From Lentisphaerae bacterium GWF2_50_93 (GTDB taxonomy: Bacteria; Verrucomicrobiota; Lentisphaeria; Victivallales; GWF2-50-93), in NCBI GenBank assembly GCA_001804815.1, contig MHBI01000092.1:1-64000 (forward strand): a DNA stretch of 64,000 nt. Reading direction: 5' to 3'. Positions 51,571 to 61,153 of the stretch are shown here, one piece after another. Both the position numbers and the translations under genes were made by a program. Numbering within the stretch: the stretch's first letter is position 1; the number at the start of each line of letters is the position of its first letter. The notes beneath the pieces are model-generated. The model made no database searches and had not been told where the DNA came from. It saw only the letters and a program-made list of their open reading frames with translations.

Positions 51571-53813
51571 TGCCTTATAACACAATAAATTCTATGGTTA
51601 AAATCAAACAAAGACTTGAAGCCCAGTTCAATCTGAATCCCTCGCTTACAATACTGGCAGGCCTTATGGCTGGAATTCTGCCTTTCGCCATGGATCCGGA
51701 GATAAAAGCCATTTATGCGTTGATTCTTCCTTTATTGGCTGTCGCAACCACATGGATCCTCCTGAATCCCACTCTCTGCTTTAAGATTGGATTGTCCTCC
51801 ATCATAGGATTTTCATTGACCCTGCTTGCCAGGAGCCCTTCGGAAAAACATTATGATTCGATGCTTCCTGACAGGAACTGCGGGGCGGTTGTAGTGGCAG
51901 AAGTTGTTGATGCCACTTGTTCTTCATCAGATGCTTCCAGCTGGATGTCACAGCCTTATCCGATGAAAATAATTGTGCGTAAGTTCAAATATTCCGAATC
52001 AGACGAGTGGAAGGATACGGAAGGATCCTCAGCTGTAATTCTTCCAAGGGAATGTCCAAGGCTGGGATATGGAGATACTATTGTCATGAGAGGAGCCTTC
52101 ATTCTCCCCGACCCTCCTCTTTTCAAAGGGGATTTTGATTTCAATAGATATCTTCTCGCAAACGGGACAAGGAGGATCTTTAAGGCGGAGGCATGCGAGA
52201 TCGAAAGCAGGCCTGGAAAATATGATATCTATCGGAATGTCCTGGTGTTCAGGGACTTCCTGATGAACAAGAGCGTTGACGGGATGAAGGATGTTGAGAA
52301 CAAGAAGATAGGGGCTGCAATCATTTTTGGATGCAGGCAGGGATTGAATGCAGAAGACCGCAGAAACTTCCTCAGGAGTGGGACGATACATGTATTTTCG
52401 ATAAGCGGGCTTCATGTCGGAATTATAGCGGTGCTGCTTTTCTGGGCTTTCAGATGGCTTCCTTTTACCGCGAGGCATCTTGTCGTTCCCATAGTCATAT
52501 TCCTCTATGTTTTTACTACAGGAATGCCTCCGCCCGCCGTCAGGGCATTTCTCATGATAAGCGTCTGGTGCGTGCAGAGGGCGTTCCTTTATCCATCGTC
52601 ACCGATGAATTCAGTCTATTTCGCCGCATCATTAATTCTCATCTCCAACCCTTTCGCATTGCTTGATCTGGGCTTCCAGTTTTCGTTCATAGTTGCCGGA
52701 TTTCTTGTCCTGTCATGGAATAATTCCGAGAAGTGGGTGGCGTCGGCCCTCGAACTGTCAAGATGGCTGCCATCCGGGGGGGGATTCACTTTCTACATTC
52801 TCAGGACAAGGTTCTTCAGGACGCTCCTGCGTTCCCTGATAACAAGTTTGATAGCGTGGCTCTCGGGGCTGGGGCTCTGCCTGGTATACCAGGGAATATT
52901 CGTGCCATCCTCGATAATCACAAATTTCGCGATAATCCCGTTCGTTTCACTTTTTGTTGCTGCGGTGGTCGTCAAGATGCTTGTCTTCCCTCTTGTGCCG
53001 CTTGCGAATTTCGCGGATGTCGTCAGCGAATGGTCGCTCAATGTAATCCGCGGGGCAAGCGAATTCGGCGCATCCTTCGGCAATGAATATCTCCTCAAGC
53101 CTCCACTAATCGTACTCGTTTTGTTCTATGTCGCCGTAACAGTTCTTGTCATGGCTGGAAGAAAGAAGGTGTTTTTTATTTCCGCCGCCGCAATAGTTCT
53201 CATGGTAAGCCTCTGTTATTGGAAATGTTCTTCCAGTTACGGATCAGTATTCGTATTGTGCGGAGGTGAGAGCCAGGAGCCCGTCATAGCCGTATGTCCG
53301 CCTGGGAAAAGAGGGGCTTTCGTCGTCAACGCCAGTTCAAAGGAGACAAGCAGGCCGCTGCTGAATATCTTCGCCGGCAGGGGGATTGACTATGTGGACA
53401 CTCTTCTCATCTGCGAATCCAGGAAGGACTTCTGCGCCGGTTCAAGATATGTCCTGACAGGGACCAGGGTTTCAAACTTGATTATTCCGGAAAAGTACAG
53501 GCAGAGCTGGTTTTCAAAAAACACGGTGGAGAACGCTTCGGCCTCGGGCAGCGAGATAAAATTCATATCCGGAGACAGCACCATTTCCGGCAGGGGGAAT
53601 TTATCATATCGGGCTGAAAAGCGGGAAGGATGCGGGGCGGACTATTTCATCGAATACATCCTGCCGGAGTACAGGATTGAATTAAAAATACTTGACAGGG
53701 GTGCCGGCGTTAAATTACTTGAAATAAATACGCCAGGCTCTACTAATATCAAGATGGAACTAATCAATACGAGCGTTCCATCCATGAGGGAATTTAAATT
53801 GGAGGCATTATGA
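51570..53813 (+). CDS. comEC: ComEC/Rec2-type DNA uptake channel with degenerate C-terminal domain
   Basis: Inner-membrane channel for imported single-stranded DNA, 747 residues from the ATG at 51570, which overlaps the upstream stop as TGATG. An N-terminal membrane pair and OB-fold region (DUF4131-like, GDTIVMRGAFILPDPP, GDFDFNRYLLANGT) precede the Competence domain with HVFSISGLHVGIIAVLL and TGMPPPAVRAFLMI. The C-terminal region aligns in position with the usual metallo-beta-lactamase domain but has no HxHxDH; the strand that should carry it reads VDTLLICESRKDFCAGSRYV. Nuclease activity of that domain is therefore not expected. Confidence 0.87.
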   Translation: MPYNTINSMVKIKQRLEAQFNLNPSLTILAGLMAGILPFAMDPEIKAIYALILPLLAVATTWILLNPTLCFKIGLSSIIGFSLTLLARSPSEKHYDSMLPDRNCGAVVVAEVVDATCSSSDASSWMSQPYPMKIIVRKFKYSESDEWKDTEGSSAVILPRECPRLGYGDTIVMRGAFILPDPPLFKGDFDFNRYLLANGTRRIFKAEACEIESRPGKYDIYRNVLVFRDFLMNKSVDGMKDVENKKIGAAIIFGCRQGLNAEDRRNFLRSGTIHVFSISGLHVGIIAVLLFWAFRWLPFTARHLVVPIVIFLYVFTTGMPPPAVRAFLMISVWCVQRAFLYPSSPMNSVYFAASLILISNPFALLDLGFQFSFIVAGFLVLSWNNSEKWVASALELSRWLPSGGGFTFYILRTRFFRTLLRSLITSLIAWLSGLGLCLVYQGIFVPSSIITNFAIIPFVSLFVAAVVVKMLVFPLVPLANFADVVSEWSLNVIRGASEFGASFGNEYLLKPPLIVLVLFYVAVTVLVMAGRKKVFFISAAAIVLMVSLCYWKCSSSYGSVFVLCGGESQEPVIAVCPPGKRGAFVVNASSKETSRPLLNIFAGRGIDYVDTLLICESRKDFCAGSRYVLTGTRVSNLIIPEKYRQSWFSKNTVENASASGSEIKFISGDSTISGRGNLSYRAEKREGCGADYFIEYILPEYRIELKILDRGAGVKLLEINTPGSTNIKMELINTSVPSMREFKLEAL

Positions 53814-54493
53814 AAACGAATTTATTGTCAAGTCTTATTGCTGTGGTTTTCCTCACGGGATGTGCTACCAGCTTCGATAAGATTTCCGCGGAAAAACGTC
53901 TTAACACAATAAATCTTGACAAGGGGCAGATCGCAGACGCGCAGTTGAAAAAGCCTTTCAAGCTTGCGATTTTCGCGGATCTTGAGACCGTTGACGGCGC
54001 CACTGATTTCTATGAAAGCTGGGATTGGAGCCAGATTGAGAGGAAGATGATCTCGTCTTATGCCGACGACCTGAAGAAAGAAGGGTATGTTTCGGAATAT
54101 TTCTTCATTCCCGACCAGGAACTCTCTATTCAGGACATCAACTCGATAATGCAGGAAGCTGGAAGCAGGGGCGCGGACGCCCTTGTTGCCATAAGGGGTA
54201 TTATAAAAGTCAACAGGTACATGAATCCAGCGGCACTTCTCGACCCAACGATAATTGGAGCCTTGTGGCTTCCAGGATCGAACAGGGATGTAATGGTTCT
54301 CTCGCATCTTGACATGTGGAACATGAAAAGCAGGGAAGCCCTCATATCGGTGAAATCAGACTGCATAAAGAAGGATGTTGCGCCGACCCTGCTCATAAGC
54401 ACTGCCGACACGGTCAATGAAGCGAAAACCGACGGTCTGCGCTCCCTGCTCATGCAGTTCAAGAAGAAGATACATGCATTGAAAATGGATTAG
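53810..54493 (+). CDS. Lipoprotein of unknown function
   Basis: A 227-residue lipoprotein: signal SLIAVVFLTGC with the lipid-bearing Cys at about 18. The body is alpha/beta with LAIFADLETVDGATDFYESWDW and GADALVAIRGIIKV. The start overlaps the comEC stop (ATGA), so translation is coupled. No family assigned. A role in DNA uptake or envelope assembly is possible only by position. Confidence 0.7.
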   Translation: MKTNLLSSLIAVVFLTGCATSFDKISAEKRLNTINLDKGQIADAQLKKPFKLAIFADLETVDGATDFYESWDWSQIERKMISSYADDLKKEGYVSEYFFIPDQELSIQDINSIMQEAGSRGADALVAIRGIIKVNRYMNPAALLDPTIIGALWLPGSNRDVMVLSHLDMWNMKSREALISVKSDCIKKDVAPTLLISTADTVNEAKTDGLRSLLMQFKKKIHALKMD

Positions 54494-54500
54494 AAAAGAC

Positions 54501-54519
54501 TGGCATTTTGGGAATGCCA
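54501..54519. terminator. Weak hairpin between convergent lipoprotein and pilC-type genes
   Basis: TGGCATT (54501-54507) pairs with AATGCCA (54513-54519) around a five-base loop. No T run on either side, so terminator strength is doubtful. Confidence 0.4.
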
Positions 54520-54553
54520 CGTTCTGAAATTCCTTCATCAGGAGATTCTTTAT

Positions 54554-55828
54554 TCATCCACCAAGCTTGTTGATGATTGCGATCAGGGGCATGAAAAGGG
54601 CGATGACGATGGTACCGACGACTACGGCAAGGAATATGATCATCAGAGGCTCGATCATGGACGTCAGGGCTTCAACGGCGTTGTCAACTTCATCGTCATA
54701 GGTCTCAGCTATTTTCTCAAGCATGTCCGGAAGCTTACCGGTTTCCTCGCCGACTTCGATCATGCTTATGACCATGTCCGGGAAAATCTTGGTGGCTGCA
54801 AGAGGTCCTGCCAGTCCTTCACCTTCCTTTACGGCGTCATGGACTTTCTGGACACCCTGTGAGACGACTTCGTTTCCGGATGTGTCCCGGACGATCTGGA
54901 GGGCATTGAGCACCGGCACGCCTGAACTCATGAGCGTACCAAGCGTCCTGGAGAACCGGCCGATTGACGATTTTGAAATTATCGGACCGAACAGCGGTGC
55001 CCGGTATTTCACCCAGTCTATTACGAATCTGCCTTTGGCTGTCTTGCCGATCAGCACATAAATCACAACGATTATTCCGATCACGATCGCGGATTCTATG
55101 AAATGCTTCTGCATGATATTACTGATACCGATGACGAACTGGGTGAGGGGAGGGAGTTTTTCACCTTCGAGCAGTTCTGAGAATATCTTCTCGAACTTGG
55201 GAACGATGAAGATCATCAGTCCGGACGTGATCAGCAGGGCGATTGTCAGAACGACCACGGGGTATATCAGCGCCGCTTTGATCTTGGCTGCGAGCTTCGC
55301 GGCCTTTTCCATGAATTTGGCCAGACGGTCGAGGATGACTTCCATGGCACCGGCGGCTTCGCCTGCCCTTATCATGTTCAGATAAAGCTTGTCGAAAGAC
55401 TTTGGATGCTGGGAGAGGGCTTCCGAGAAAGTGGATCCTCCTTCGACGGAATCGGCAGTATCCTTCATGACTTTCTTGACAGCTGGATTTTTAGCCTGTT
55501 TTTCAAGTGTCCTCAATGAACGGACAAGCGGAAGACCTGCATCAAGCAGGATTGCAATCTGTCGCGTGAGGATTGTAAGGTCCTTTGTCTTGAGCGCCGG
55601 AGTTCCAAGGGAGAGGCCGAAATTCATCATTGATTTCTTCGGGGCACCGCCCTGCTGGGCCGCTCCAGCCCTTGCAGTCTTCTTGGAGCCTGCATCCTCC
55701 TTGATGGTGGTGGGGAACATCCCCTGTTCCTTCAAAGCCGCGTTTACAGCCTGTTCATTCGCCGCTTCCATCCTGCCCTTTTTCTCCTTGCCGGATGAAT
55801 CCATTGCAGTGTATTGGAAAATAGGCAT
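54554..55828 (-). CDS. Type IV pilus / type II secretion inner-membrane platform protein (PilC/GspF)
   Basis: A 424-residue polytopic protein. Two GspF domains are visible: LTILTRQIAILLDAGLPLVRSLRTLEKQ and IGRFSRTLGTLMSSGVPVLNALQIVRD, each followed by membrane helices (VVLTIALLITSGLMIFIVPKFEK; LMIIFLAVVVGTIVIALFMPLIAI). The N-terminus MPIFQYTAMDSSGKEKKGRMEA is typical. It forms the platform on which the PilB/GspE and PilT ATPases encoded just upstream act. Same strand as those genes. Confidence 0.92.
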   Translation of the reverse strand: MPIFQYTAMDSSGKEKKGRMEAANEQAVNAALKEQGMFPTTIKEDAGSKKTARAGAAQQGGAPKKSMMNFGLSLGTPALKTKDLTILTRQIAILLDAGLPLVRSLRTLEKQAKNPAVKKVMKDTADSVEGGSTFSEALSQHPKSFDKLYLNMIRAGEAAGAMEVILDRLAKFMEKAAKLAAKIKAALIYPVVVLTIALLITSGLMIFIVPKFEKIFSELLEGEKLPPLTQFVIGISNIMQKHFIESAIVIGIIVVIYVLIGKTAKGRFVIDWVKYRAPLFGPIISKSSIGRFSRTLGTLMSSGVPVLNALQIVRDTSGNEVVSQGVQKVHDAVKEGEGLAGPLAATKIFPDMVISMIEVGEETGKLPDMLEKIAETYDDEVDNAVEALTSMIEPLMIIFLAVVVGTIVIALFMPLIAIINKLGG

Positions 55829-55937
55829 GGCGAAACTCCTTATTTAAATTAATATATGAATATAGCAAAACAGAACATTATAAAAGCACTGACTATGCTT
55901 TAACATACAGTCCCAAGTCATTTAATTCCAGTAAAAT

Positions 55938-57014
55938 CTACCTTCTCTTGTTCGCCCCTTCAAGTTTCTGAAGTATTCCCTGCGCATCTTGTGCCTTCGT
56001 AATCATTTCACCGTATGAGATTATGTTGTTCTGGTAAAGTTCAAGAAGATGCGAGTCCAGGGTGTTCATGCCGTATTTTGCACCAGTCTGAAGTTCAGAT
56101 GTTATCCTGAAAGTCTTGTTTTCACGGATGAGGGACTGGATTCCGGGGGTCGATATCATGATTTCAAATCCGGCCACTCGCCCTGGCTTGTCAACCCTGG
56201 GAAGAAGTACCTGGGATATCACTGCAATCAGGGAGGATGAAAGCTGTGTCCTGATCTGATCCTGCTGGTTCGTGGGGAAGGCGTCAGTGATTCTATCGAC
56301 AGTACGCGCGGCCCCAGTTGTATGCAGGGTCGCAAACACAAGATGTCCAGTCTCGGCGGCGGTCACGGCGGCTTCCATCGTCTCAAGATCTCGCATTTCT
56401 CCTACGAGTATGACGTCGGGATCCTGTCGCAGGGCCCTCCTGAGAGCTTCAGAAAACGACGGAACGTCGACACCGACTTCACGCTGAATTACAACGCTCT
56501 TCTTGTGGCTGTGGTAGAATTCTATCGGATCTTCCACTGTGATGATGTGGCAGTCCCTTTCCTCGTTGATGACGTTCATCATCGACGCGAGCGTCGTGCT
56601 TTTTCCGCTTCCAGTAGGGCCCGTCACAAGAATCAACCCTCTAGGCCTGTACAGAATGTCCTTGATGGACGGAGGGAGGCCTATGGCATCAAGCGAAAGA
56701 AGCCTGTTGGGGATCTGCCGCAGGACCATTCCATAATAGCCCTTCTGCTTGAAGCAGCTTACACGGAACCTCGCCTTGTCGCTGAAGGCGAAACCGAAGT
56801 CTACGCCGCCTTCCTGCTTTATTTTCTGCTGGTGTGTCTCAGAGGCTACGGCCTTGACAAGCCTTTCAGTGTCTTCAGGGGTGAGGACGGCGGCATCAAC
56901 CGGCGTCAGCGAACCATGCAGGCGCAGCATCGGCGGATCTCCGACCTCGATATGCAAGTCACTTACGCCCTCGTCAACAACAAGCTGCAGCAGATCTCCC
57001 ATTTCCATATCCAT
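55938..57014 (-). CDS. pilT: Twitching motility retraction ATPase PilT
   Basis: Hexameric ATPase that depolymerises pili. The 358 residues have the PilT layout: N-domain DLLQLVVDEGVSDLHIEVG, Walker A GPTGSGKST, Asp box DEWITVEDPIE-type segment as IITVEDPIEFYH, Walker B LRQDPDVILVGEMRD and the histidine box TGHLVFATLHTTGAARTVDRI. The C-terminal LLELYQNNIISYGEM replaces the AIRNLIRE helix. ATG preceded by AGGTG. Confidence 0.92.
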   Translation of the reverse strand: MDMEMGDLLQLVVDEGVSDLHIEVGDPPMLRLHGSLTPVDAAVLTPEDTERLVKAVASETHQQKIKQEGGVDFGFAFSDKARFRVSCFKQKGYYGMVLRQIPNRLLSLDAIGLPPSIKDILYRPRGLILVTGPTGSGKSTTLASMMNVINEERDCHIITVEDPIEFYHSHKKSVVIQREVGVDVPSFSEALRRALRQDPDVILVGEMRDLETMEAAVTAAETGHLVFATLHTTGAARTVDRITDAFPTNQQDQIRTQLSSSLIAVISQVLLPRVDKPGRVAGFEIMISTPGIQSLIRENKTFRITSELQTGAKYGMNTLDSHLLELYQNNIISYGEMITKAQDAQGILQKLEGANKRR

Positions 57015-57057
57015 AAAAACACCTGCAATTTATATTATTAAAGAATAAATAGGCTCA

Positions 57058-58758
57058 TCAAGTATACTTCAGGACTTCTTCCATCGTAGTTTCTCCATCG
57101 AGAATTGATCTGACGCCGTCCTCCCTCATCGTCCTCATTCCAAGCTCCCTGGCTTTTTCCTTTATCACGATGGTAGGGGCCTTCTTGGTGACCAGCTCGC
57201 GGATCTGGGTGGACATGACGAGGAGTTCTGAGATGGATTTCCGTCCTTTATAACCGCTCTGGTTGCAGTTGGCACAGCCTTTGCCATAATAGAATTTCCG
57301 GGATCCCACTTCCTCTTTCGTGAGGCCCAGGAGCTTTAAATCATCGTCAGTGGGGGTGAAGGGCGTCTTGCAGGAGCTGCATACTTTTCGAATGAGGCGC
57401 TGCCCCAGGATGCCGACGAAAGAAGATGTGATGAGGAAGGGTTCAATACCCATGTCGATCAGACGGGTGACTGCGCCGGAGGCATCGTTCGTATGGAGCG
57501 TGCTGAACACAAAATGGCCCGTAAGGGAAGCCTGGATGGCCATCTGGGCGGTGTCAAGATCCCGGATCTCCCCGATCATTATGACATCGGGATCCTGCCG
57601 CAGGAACGCACGCAGCGCTCTTCCGAATGTCATTCCTATGCTTTCATGTATGGGAAGCTGGATGACTCCTTCAAGATCGTATTCCACAGGATCTTCCGCC
57701 GTCAGAAGCTTGTCTTCGGGAGCGTTGCATTCCTTTATGCATGAATACAGGGTCGTTGTCTTTCCAGAACCTGTGGGGCCTGTGACCACAAAAATACCAT
57801 TGGGCATGTGGATCAGCTGGCGCATGACCTTCAGGACGTCCTCGGCAATTCCAAGAACATTCAGATCGAGGTTGACGACGGATCTGTCAAGTACTCGGAG
57901 AACCACCGATTCTCCATGGGATGTCGGCAGGCTCGAAACTCGAAGGTCGACGGGTCTTCCTCCTATTTTCAACTGGATTCTACCGTCCTGTGGACGTCTG
58001 CGCTCGGAAATATTCAGTCCGCTCATGATTTTAACACGGCTTATGACCGGTATGGCAAGATTCTTCGGAGGAGGGGCCATTTCGTAGAGGGCGCCGTCGA
58101 CGCGGTATCTTATCTTGAACTCCTTTTCAAAAGGTTCAAAGTGGATGTCGCTGGCCTTCGCCTTGATGGCCTGGTACATGACAACGTCCACGAATCTTAC
58201 GATAGGAGCTTCGTTCGCGAGACTTTCTATCTCATCTTCCTTGATGTTGTCAAGGTTCTTTTCTCCAGATTCCTGCAGGTCCACTTCCATGGATGCAAGC
58301 ATGTCGTGCATGGATTCCGATTCGACAGGGTAGAATTTCTCGATGGAGGCGTCAATCTGCTTTTCCTTTGCAACGACGATCCTGATTTCCTTGTCAAGGA
58401 TAAACCTGAGTTCGTCGGCGATCTGGTAGTTGAGGGGGTTTCTTGAAGCTATGGTTATGGCGGTGCCGTCGAATGATACCGGGATTATTCCATACATCCT
58501 GATAGTCTGGGAGTCAATGAGATCTATGGTTTCCTTTGGAAGTTCAAGGCCTGTCAGATCTATTACATCAGTGCCGAGGCTTGTGGCGACCATCTGGAGG
58601 AGGTTTTCCTCCGTTATGATGCCGTAGTCCATCAGGAGCGCGGCAAACGGTTTGCCCGTCCTGTGGTATTCCTCCTCTATTTCAAGAAGCTGGTCCTCAG
58701 AACATATGTCTTCAGACACCAGTATGCCTTTTAAGGTTTCGCTTTCGGGATCAAGCAT
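57058..58758 (-). CDS. PilB/GspE-type assembly ATPase, paralog 1
   Basis: A 566-residue ATPase powering pilus or pseudopilus assembly. It starts with a T2SSE/MshEN N-domain (VSEDICSEDQLLEIEEEY, then GIITEENLLQMVATSLGTDVIDL). The catalytic part has Walker A GPTGSGKTT, EDPVEYDLEGVIQL, Walker B LRQDPDVIMIGEIRD and HFVFSTLHTNDASGAVTRL. The zinc knuckle is CSSCKTPF with CANCNQSGYKGR. Followed closely by pilT and preceded by paralog 2 on the same strand. Confidence 0.92.
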   Translation of the reverse strand: MLDPESETLKGILVSEDICSEDQLLEIEEEYHRTGKPFAALLMDYGIITEENLLQMVATSLGTDVIDLTGLELPKETIDLIDSQTIRMYGIIPVSFDGTAITIASRNPLNYQIADELRFILDKEIRIVVAKEKQIDASIEKFYPVESESMHDMLASMEVDLQESGEKNLDNIKEDEIESLANEAPIVRFVDVVMYQAIKAKASDIHFEPFEKEFKIRYRVDGALYEMAPPPKNLAIPVISRVKIMSGLNISERRRPQDGRIQLKIGGRPVDLRVSSLPTSHGESVVLRVLDRSVVNLDLNVLGIAEDVLKVMRQLIHMPNGIFVVTGPTGSGKTTTLYSCIKECNAPEDKLLTAEDPVEYDLEGVIQLPIHESIGMTFGRALRAFLRQDPDVIMIGEIRDLDTAQMAIQASLTGHFVFSTLHTNDASGAVTRLIDMGIEPFLITSSFVGILGQRLIRKVCSSCKTPFTPTDDDLKLLGLTKEEVGSRKFYYGKGCANCNQSGYKGRKSISELLVMSTQIRELVTKKAPTIVIKEKARELGMRTMREDGVRSILDGETTMEEVLKYT

Positions 58759-58779
58759 GTTGAAATCATCCTTATAAAA

Positions 58780-60498
58780 TTAGTGGTCTGACGCCTCGTC
58801 CATGACCGTGTTTGACAGGACCTCGGCAAGTGTCGTCGTCCCCGCTGCAGCTTTCCTGAGGCCGTCCTCGCGGAGAGTCCTCATTCCCGATTTTCTCGCC
58901 GCCTCGCGGATTACACTTGAAGAGACTTTCTCATAAATAAGATTCTGAATCTGCTCGGTTATCATGAATATCTCGTATATTCCAACCCTTCCCCTGTATC
59001 CTCCTCCTCCGCATTCATTGCACCCTCTTCCTTTCATCAGGGTCGAACTTTTCACGAATTCCTTGTCAAGCCCGAGAATCTGCAGCTCTTCCTCGTCGGG
59101 TTCATACGGCACTGAACAGTTCTTGCAGTTCCTCCTCACAAGACGCTGGGCCATGATGGCCTTGACGGCAGATGCCACAAGGAAGGGTTTGACGCCCATG
59201 TCTATGAGTCGTGTGACGGCGCCGGGAGCATCGTTCGTATGGAGAGTGCTGAACACAAGATGTCCTGTGAGAGACGCGTTGATTGCAATTTCAGCGGTTT
59301 CCAAGTCTCGGATTTCACCTACCATGATTATGTTTGGCGCCTGTCGCAGCATTGCACGGAGCGCGGCGGAGAAAGTGAACTTGATTATAGGATTCACCTG
59401 AACCTGGTTTATCCCTCCGAGCTGGTATTCGACAGGATCCTCAACAGTGATGATCTTGCGGTTAGGAGTGTTGATCGTGTTCAAAAATGCGTAAAGAGAT
59501 GTAGTCTTGCCGGATCCTGTAGGACCAGTAACGAGGAAAATTCCGTCCGGCAGCGCCAGGATTTTCTTGATAATCTCCTCGTCATCGCTGTAGAATCCAA
59601 GCTTGGGGATGTCAAGCTGGATGCTTGACTTGTCGAGGATTCGCATGACGATGCTTTCGCCGTGCGTCGTGGGGATGGTAGATACGCGCAGATCGATGTC
59701 CTTTCCTTCAACCTTCAGCTGGATACGTCCGTCCTGAGGGACGCGTTTTTCAGATATGTCGAGCTTCGACATGATCTTCAGACGGCTTGTAATATTGGGC
59801 TGGAGATATTTCGGGGGGCCTTCAACTTCACGCAGCGCACCGTCGATCCTGTATCTTACGCGGTAGCGCTTCTCAAGAGGTTCGAGGTGTATGTCACTGG
59901 CCCGCTTTTTAAAGGCTTCGATGATTATCAGGGAGACAAGCTTGATGATGGGAGCATCGTCTTCAACGGCTTCATCTGCTCCGCCGATGGCTCCGGCTAT
60001 CTGGGCCTCGACGTTGCCTCCTTCCATCCCTTCAAGGAACGAATCAACGCTTTCGCCTATGGTTCCATAGTAGTGGTCTATGAGCTTCGTTATTTCGTCC
60101 CTGGAGGCTACGACGGCCTCGATATCGCATTTGAGCCTGAATCTGAGTGCGTCTATGGTTTCGAGATCCGAAGGATCGCTTATAGCAATGGTGATCGTGT
60201 TCTCATGCTTCATCACCGGAAGCACCTTGTATTCCTTTACGATTTCCGAAGTCATGGACTCCACCACTTCGGGTGGGATCTGATATTCCGCAAGTTCTAT
60301 CGTCTCAAGGCCGTACTGCTGGGCAAGTATCGAAAGAAGTTCTTTTTCGTTGATGAACTTGAGTTCCTTCAGGGCGTCGAGGATGTCCATTTTTCCGCCG
60401 GAGTCGGCGACCTTCTGCCATCCCTGGTCTATCTGTTCCTGCGAGAGCATTCCGGATTCAAGGAGAAGTTCCAAGGTGTATTCGCTGTTTTTCGCCAT
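58780..60498 (-). CDS. PilB/GspE-type assembly ATPase, paralog 2
   Basis: A 572-residue ATPase with the same plan as paralog 1: N-domain LLESGMLSQEQIDQGWQKV and LAQQYGLETIELAEYQI, Walker A GPTGSGKTT, EDPVEYQLGGINQV, Walker B LRQAPNIIMVGEIRD and HLVFSTLHTNDAPGAVTRL. The zinc knuckle is CKNCSVPY with CNECGGGGYRGR. The DP of the Walker B lead is AP here. GGAGG lies 11 bases before the ATG. It lies 21 bases upstream of paralog 1, so the pair is co-expressed; two assembly ATPases could serve different filaments. Confidence 0.92.
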   Translation of the reverse strand: MAKNSEYTLELLLESGMLSQEQIDQGWQKVADSGGKMDILDALKELKFINEKELLSILAQQYGLETIELAEYQIPPEVVESMTSEIVKEYKVLPVMKHENTITIAISDPSDLETIDALRFRLKCDIEAVVASRDEITKLIDHYYGTIGESVDSFLEGMEGGNVEAQIAGAIGGADEAVEDDAPIIKLVSLIIIEAFKKRASDIHLEPLEKRYRVRYRIDGALREVEGPPKYLQPNITSRLKIMSKLDISEKRVPQDGRIQLKVEGKDIDLRVSTIPTTHGESIVMRILDKSSIQLDIPKLGFYSDDEEIIKKILALPDGIFLVTGPTGSGKTTSLYAFLNTINTPNRKIITVEDPVEYQLGGINQVQVNPIIKFTFSAALRAMLRQAPNIIMVGEIRDLETAEIAINASLTGHLVFSTLHTNDAPGAVTRLIDMGVKPFLVASAVKAIMAQRLVRRNCKNCSVPYEPDEEELQILGLDKEFVKSSTLMKGRGCNECGGGGYRGRVGIYEIFMITEQIQNLIYEKVSSSVIREAARKSGMRTLREDGLRKAAAGTTTLAEVLSNTVMDEASDH

Positions 60499-60701
60499 TG
60501 TTCTTCCGATCCTCCGGTTAGGTCTACCAAAGTAGCAAAATAAACTTGGATTTCAAGCTCAATCCGTAAAAAGAAACGCCATTATTCAGCATGGCAAATT
60601 TCCAAAGTCTAGAAATATATGTCCGATAAGAAAAATATAAAGCCCGATTTTTAAAAATTCTCCTTGAAGAAATGGGTTTTAAAGCTAATATTTCCCACCT
60701 C

Positions 60702-60776
60702 GCCAGCTTAGCTCAGTGGTAGAGCTACGGTTTTGTAAACCGTCGGTCCCCGGTTCAAATCCGGGAGCTGGCTCCA
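60702..60776 (+). tRNA. tRNA-Thr (anticodon UGU)
   Basis: Complete cloverleaf: acceptor GCCAGCT (60702-60708) pairs with AGCTGGC (60766-60772). The anticodon stem ACGGT/ACCGT encloses loop TTTGTAA with TGT at 60734-60736. The TpsiC arm is CCCGG-TTCAAAT-CCGGG, and CCA is encoded at 60774-60776. No introns. Its 3' 22 bases overlap the end of an antisense reading frame. Confidence 0.97.
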
Positions 60777-61063
60777 GATTTCAAACATTCAATCTCCCAT
60801 TTTTCCCTGCGCTTGTACTTCGGTACGGACTTTGCAATGTCATATACGTGTTCGCCTTTTATCACTCTGAGGATCAGATCCGCCATGGCCCCGCCAATGC
60901 CGGCGATCCCCATAAGCTCCCCGCGGGTTGCCGATGCGAGCGGCCTGTCATGTTCTATCAATGGGATCGTCGACCTTTCAAGAACCGCCGCCATCTGACC
61001 GTTCTTGTCCCTCAGAAGCATGTTGAGCTTGTATATTTTTTCTATTATTTCCTTGTTCGTCAT
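60755..61063 (-). CDS. Small helix-hairpin-helix-like protein
   Basis: A protein of about 102 residues from the ATG at 61063 (MTNKEIIEKIYKLNMLLRDK). The segment LMGIAGIGGAMADLILRVIKGEH has the glycine-rich hairpin of helix-hairpin-helix DNA-binding folds. Nearby KYKRREKWE is basic. No named family recognised. Its last seven codons lie within the 3' part of the tRNA-Thr gene on the opposite strand, so the true end may be shorter in nature or the overlap tolerated. Cytoplasmic, role unknown. Confidence 0.55.
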   Translation of the reverse strand: MTNKEIIEKIYKLNMLLRDKNGQMAAVLERSTIPLIEHDRPLASATRGELMGIAGIGGAMADLILRVIKGEHVYDIAKSVPKYKRREKWEIECLKSGASSRI

Positions 61064-61153
61064 GGAAAAGTGCGCCTTTGTTTTTAAGAAATTAACACCA
61101 GGCCTGGATGAAATCAAACTGAATGCCAGACCTTGAACAGATGATTCTGCTTC

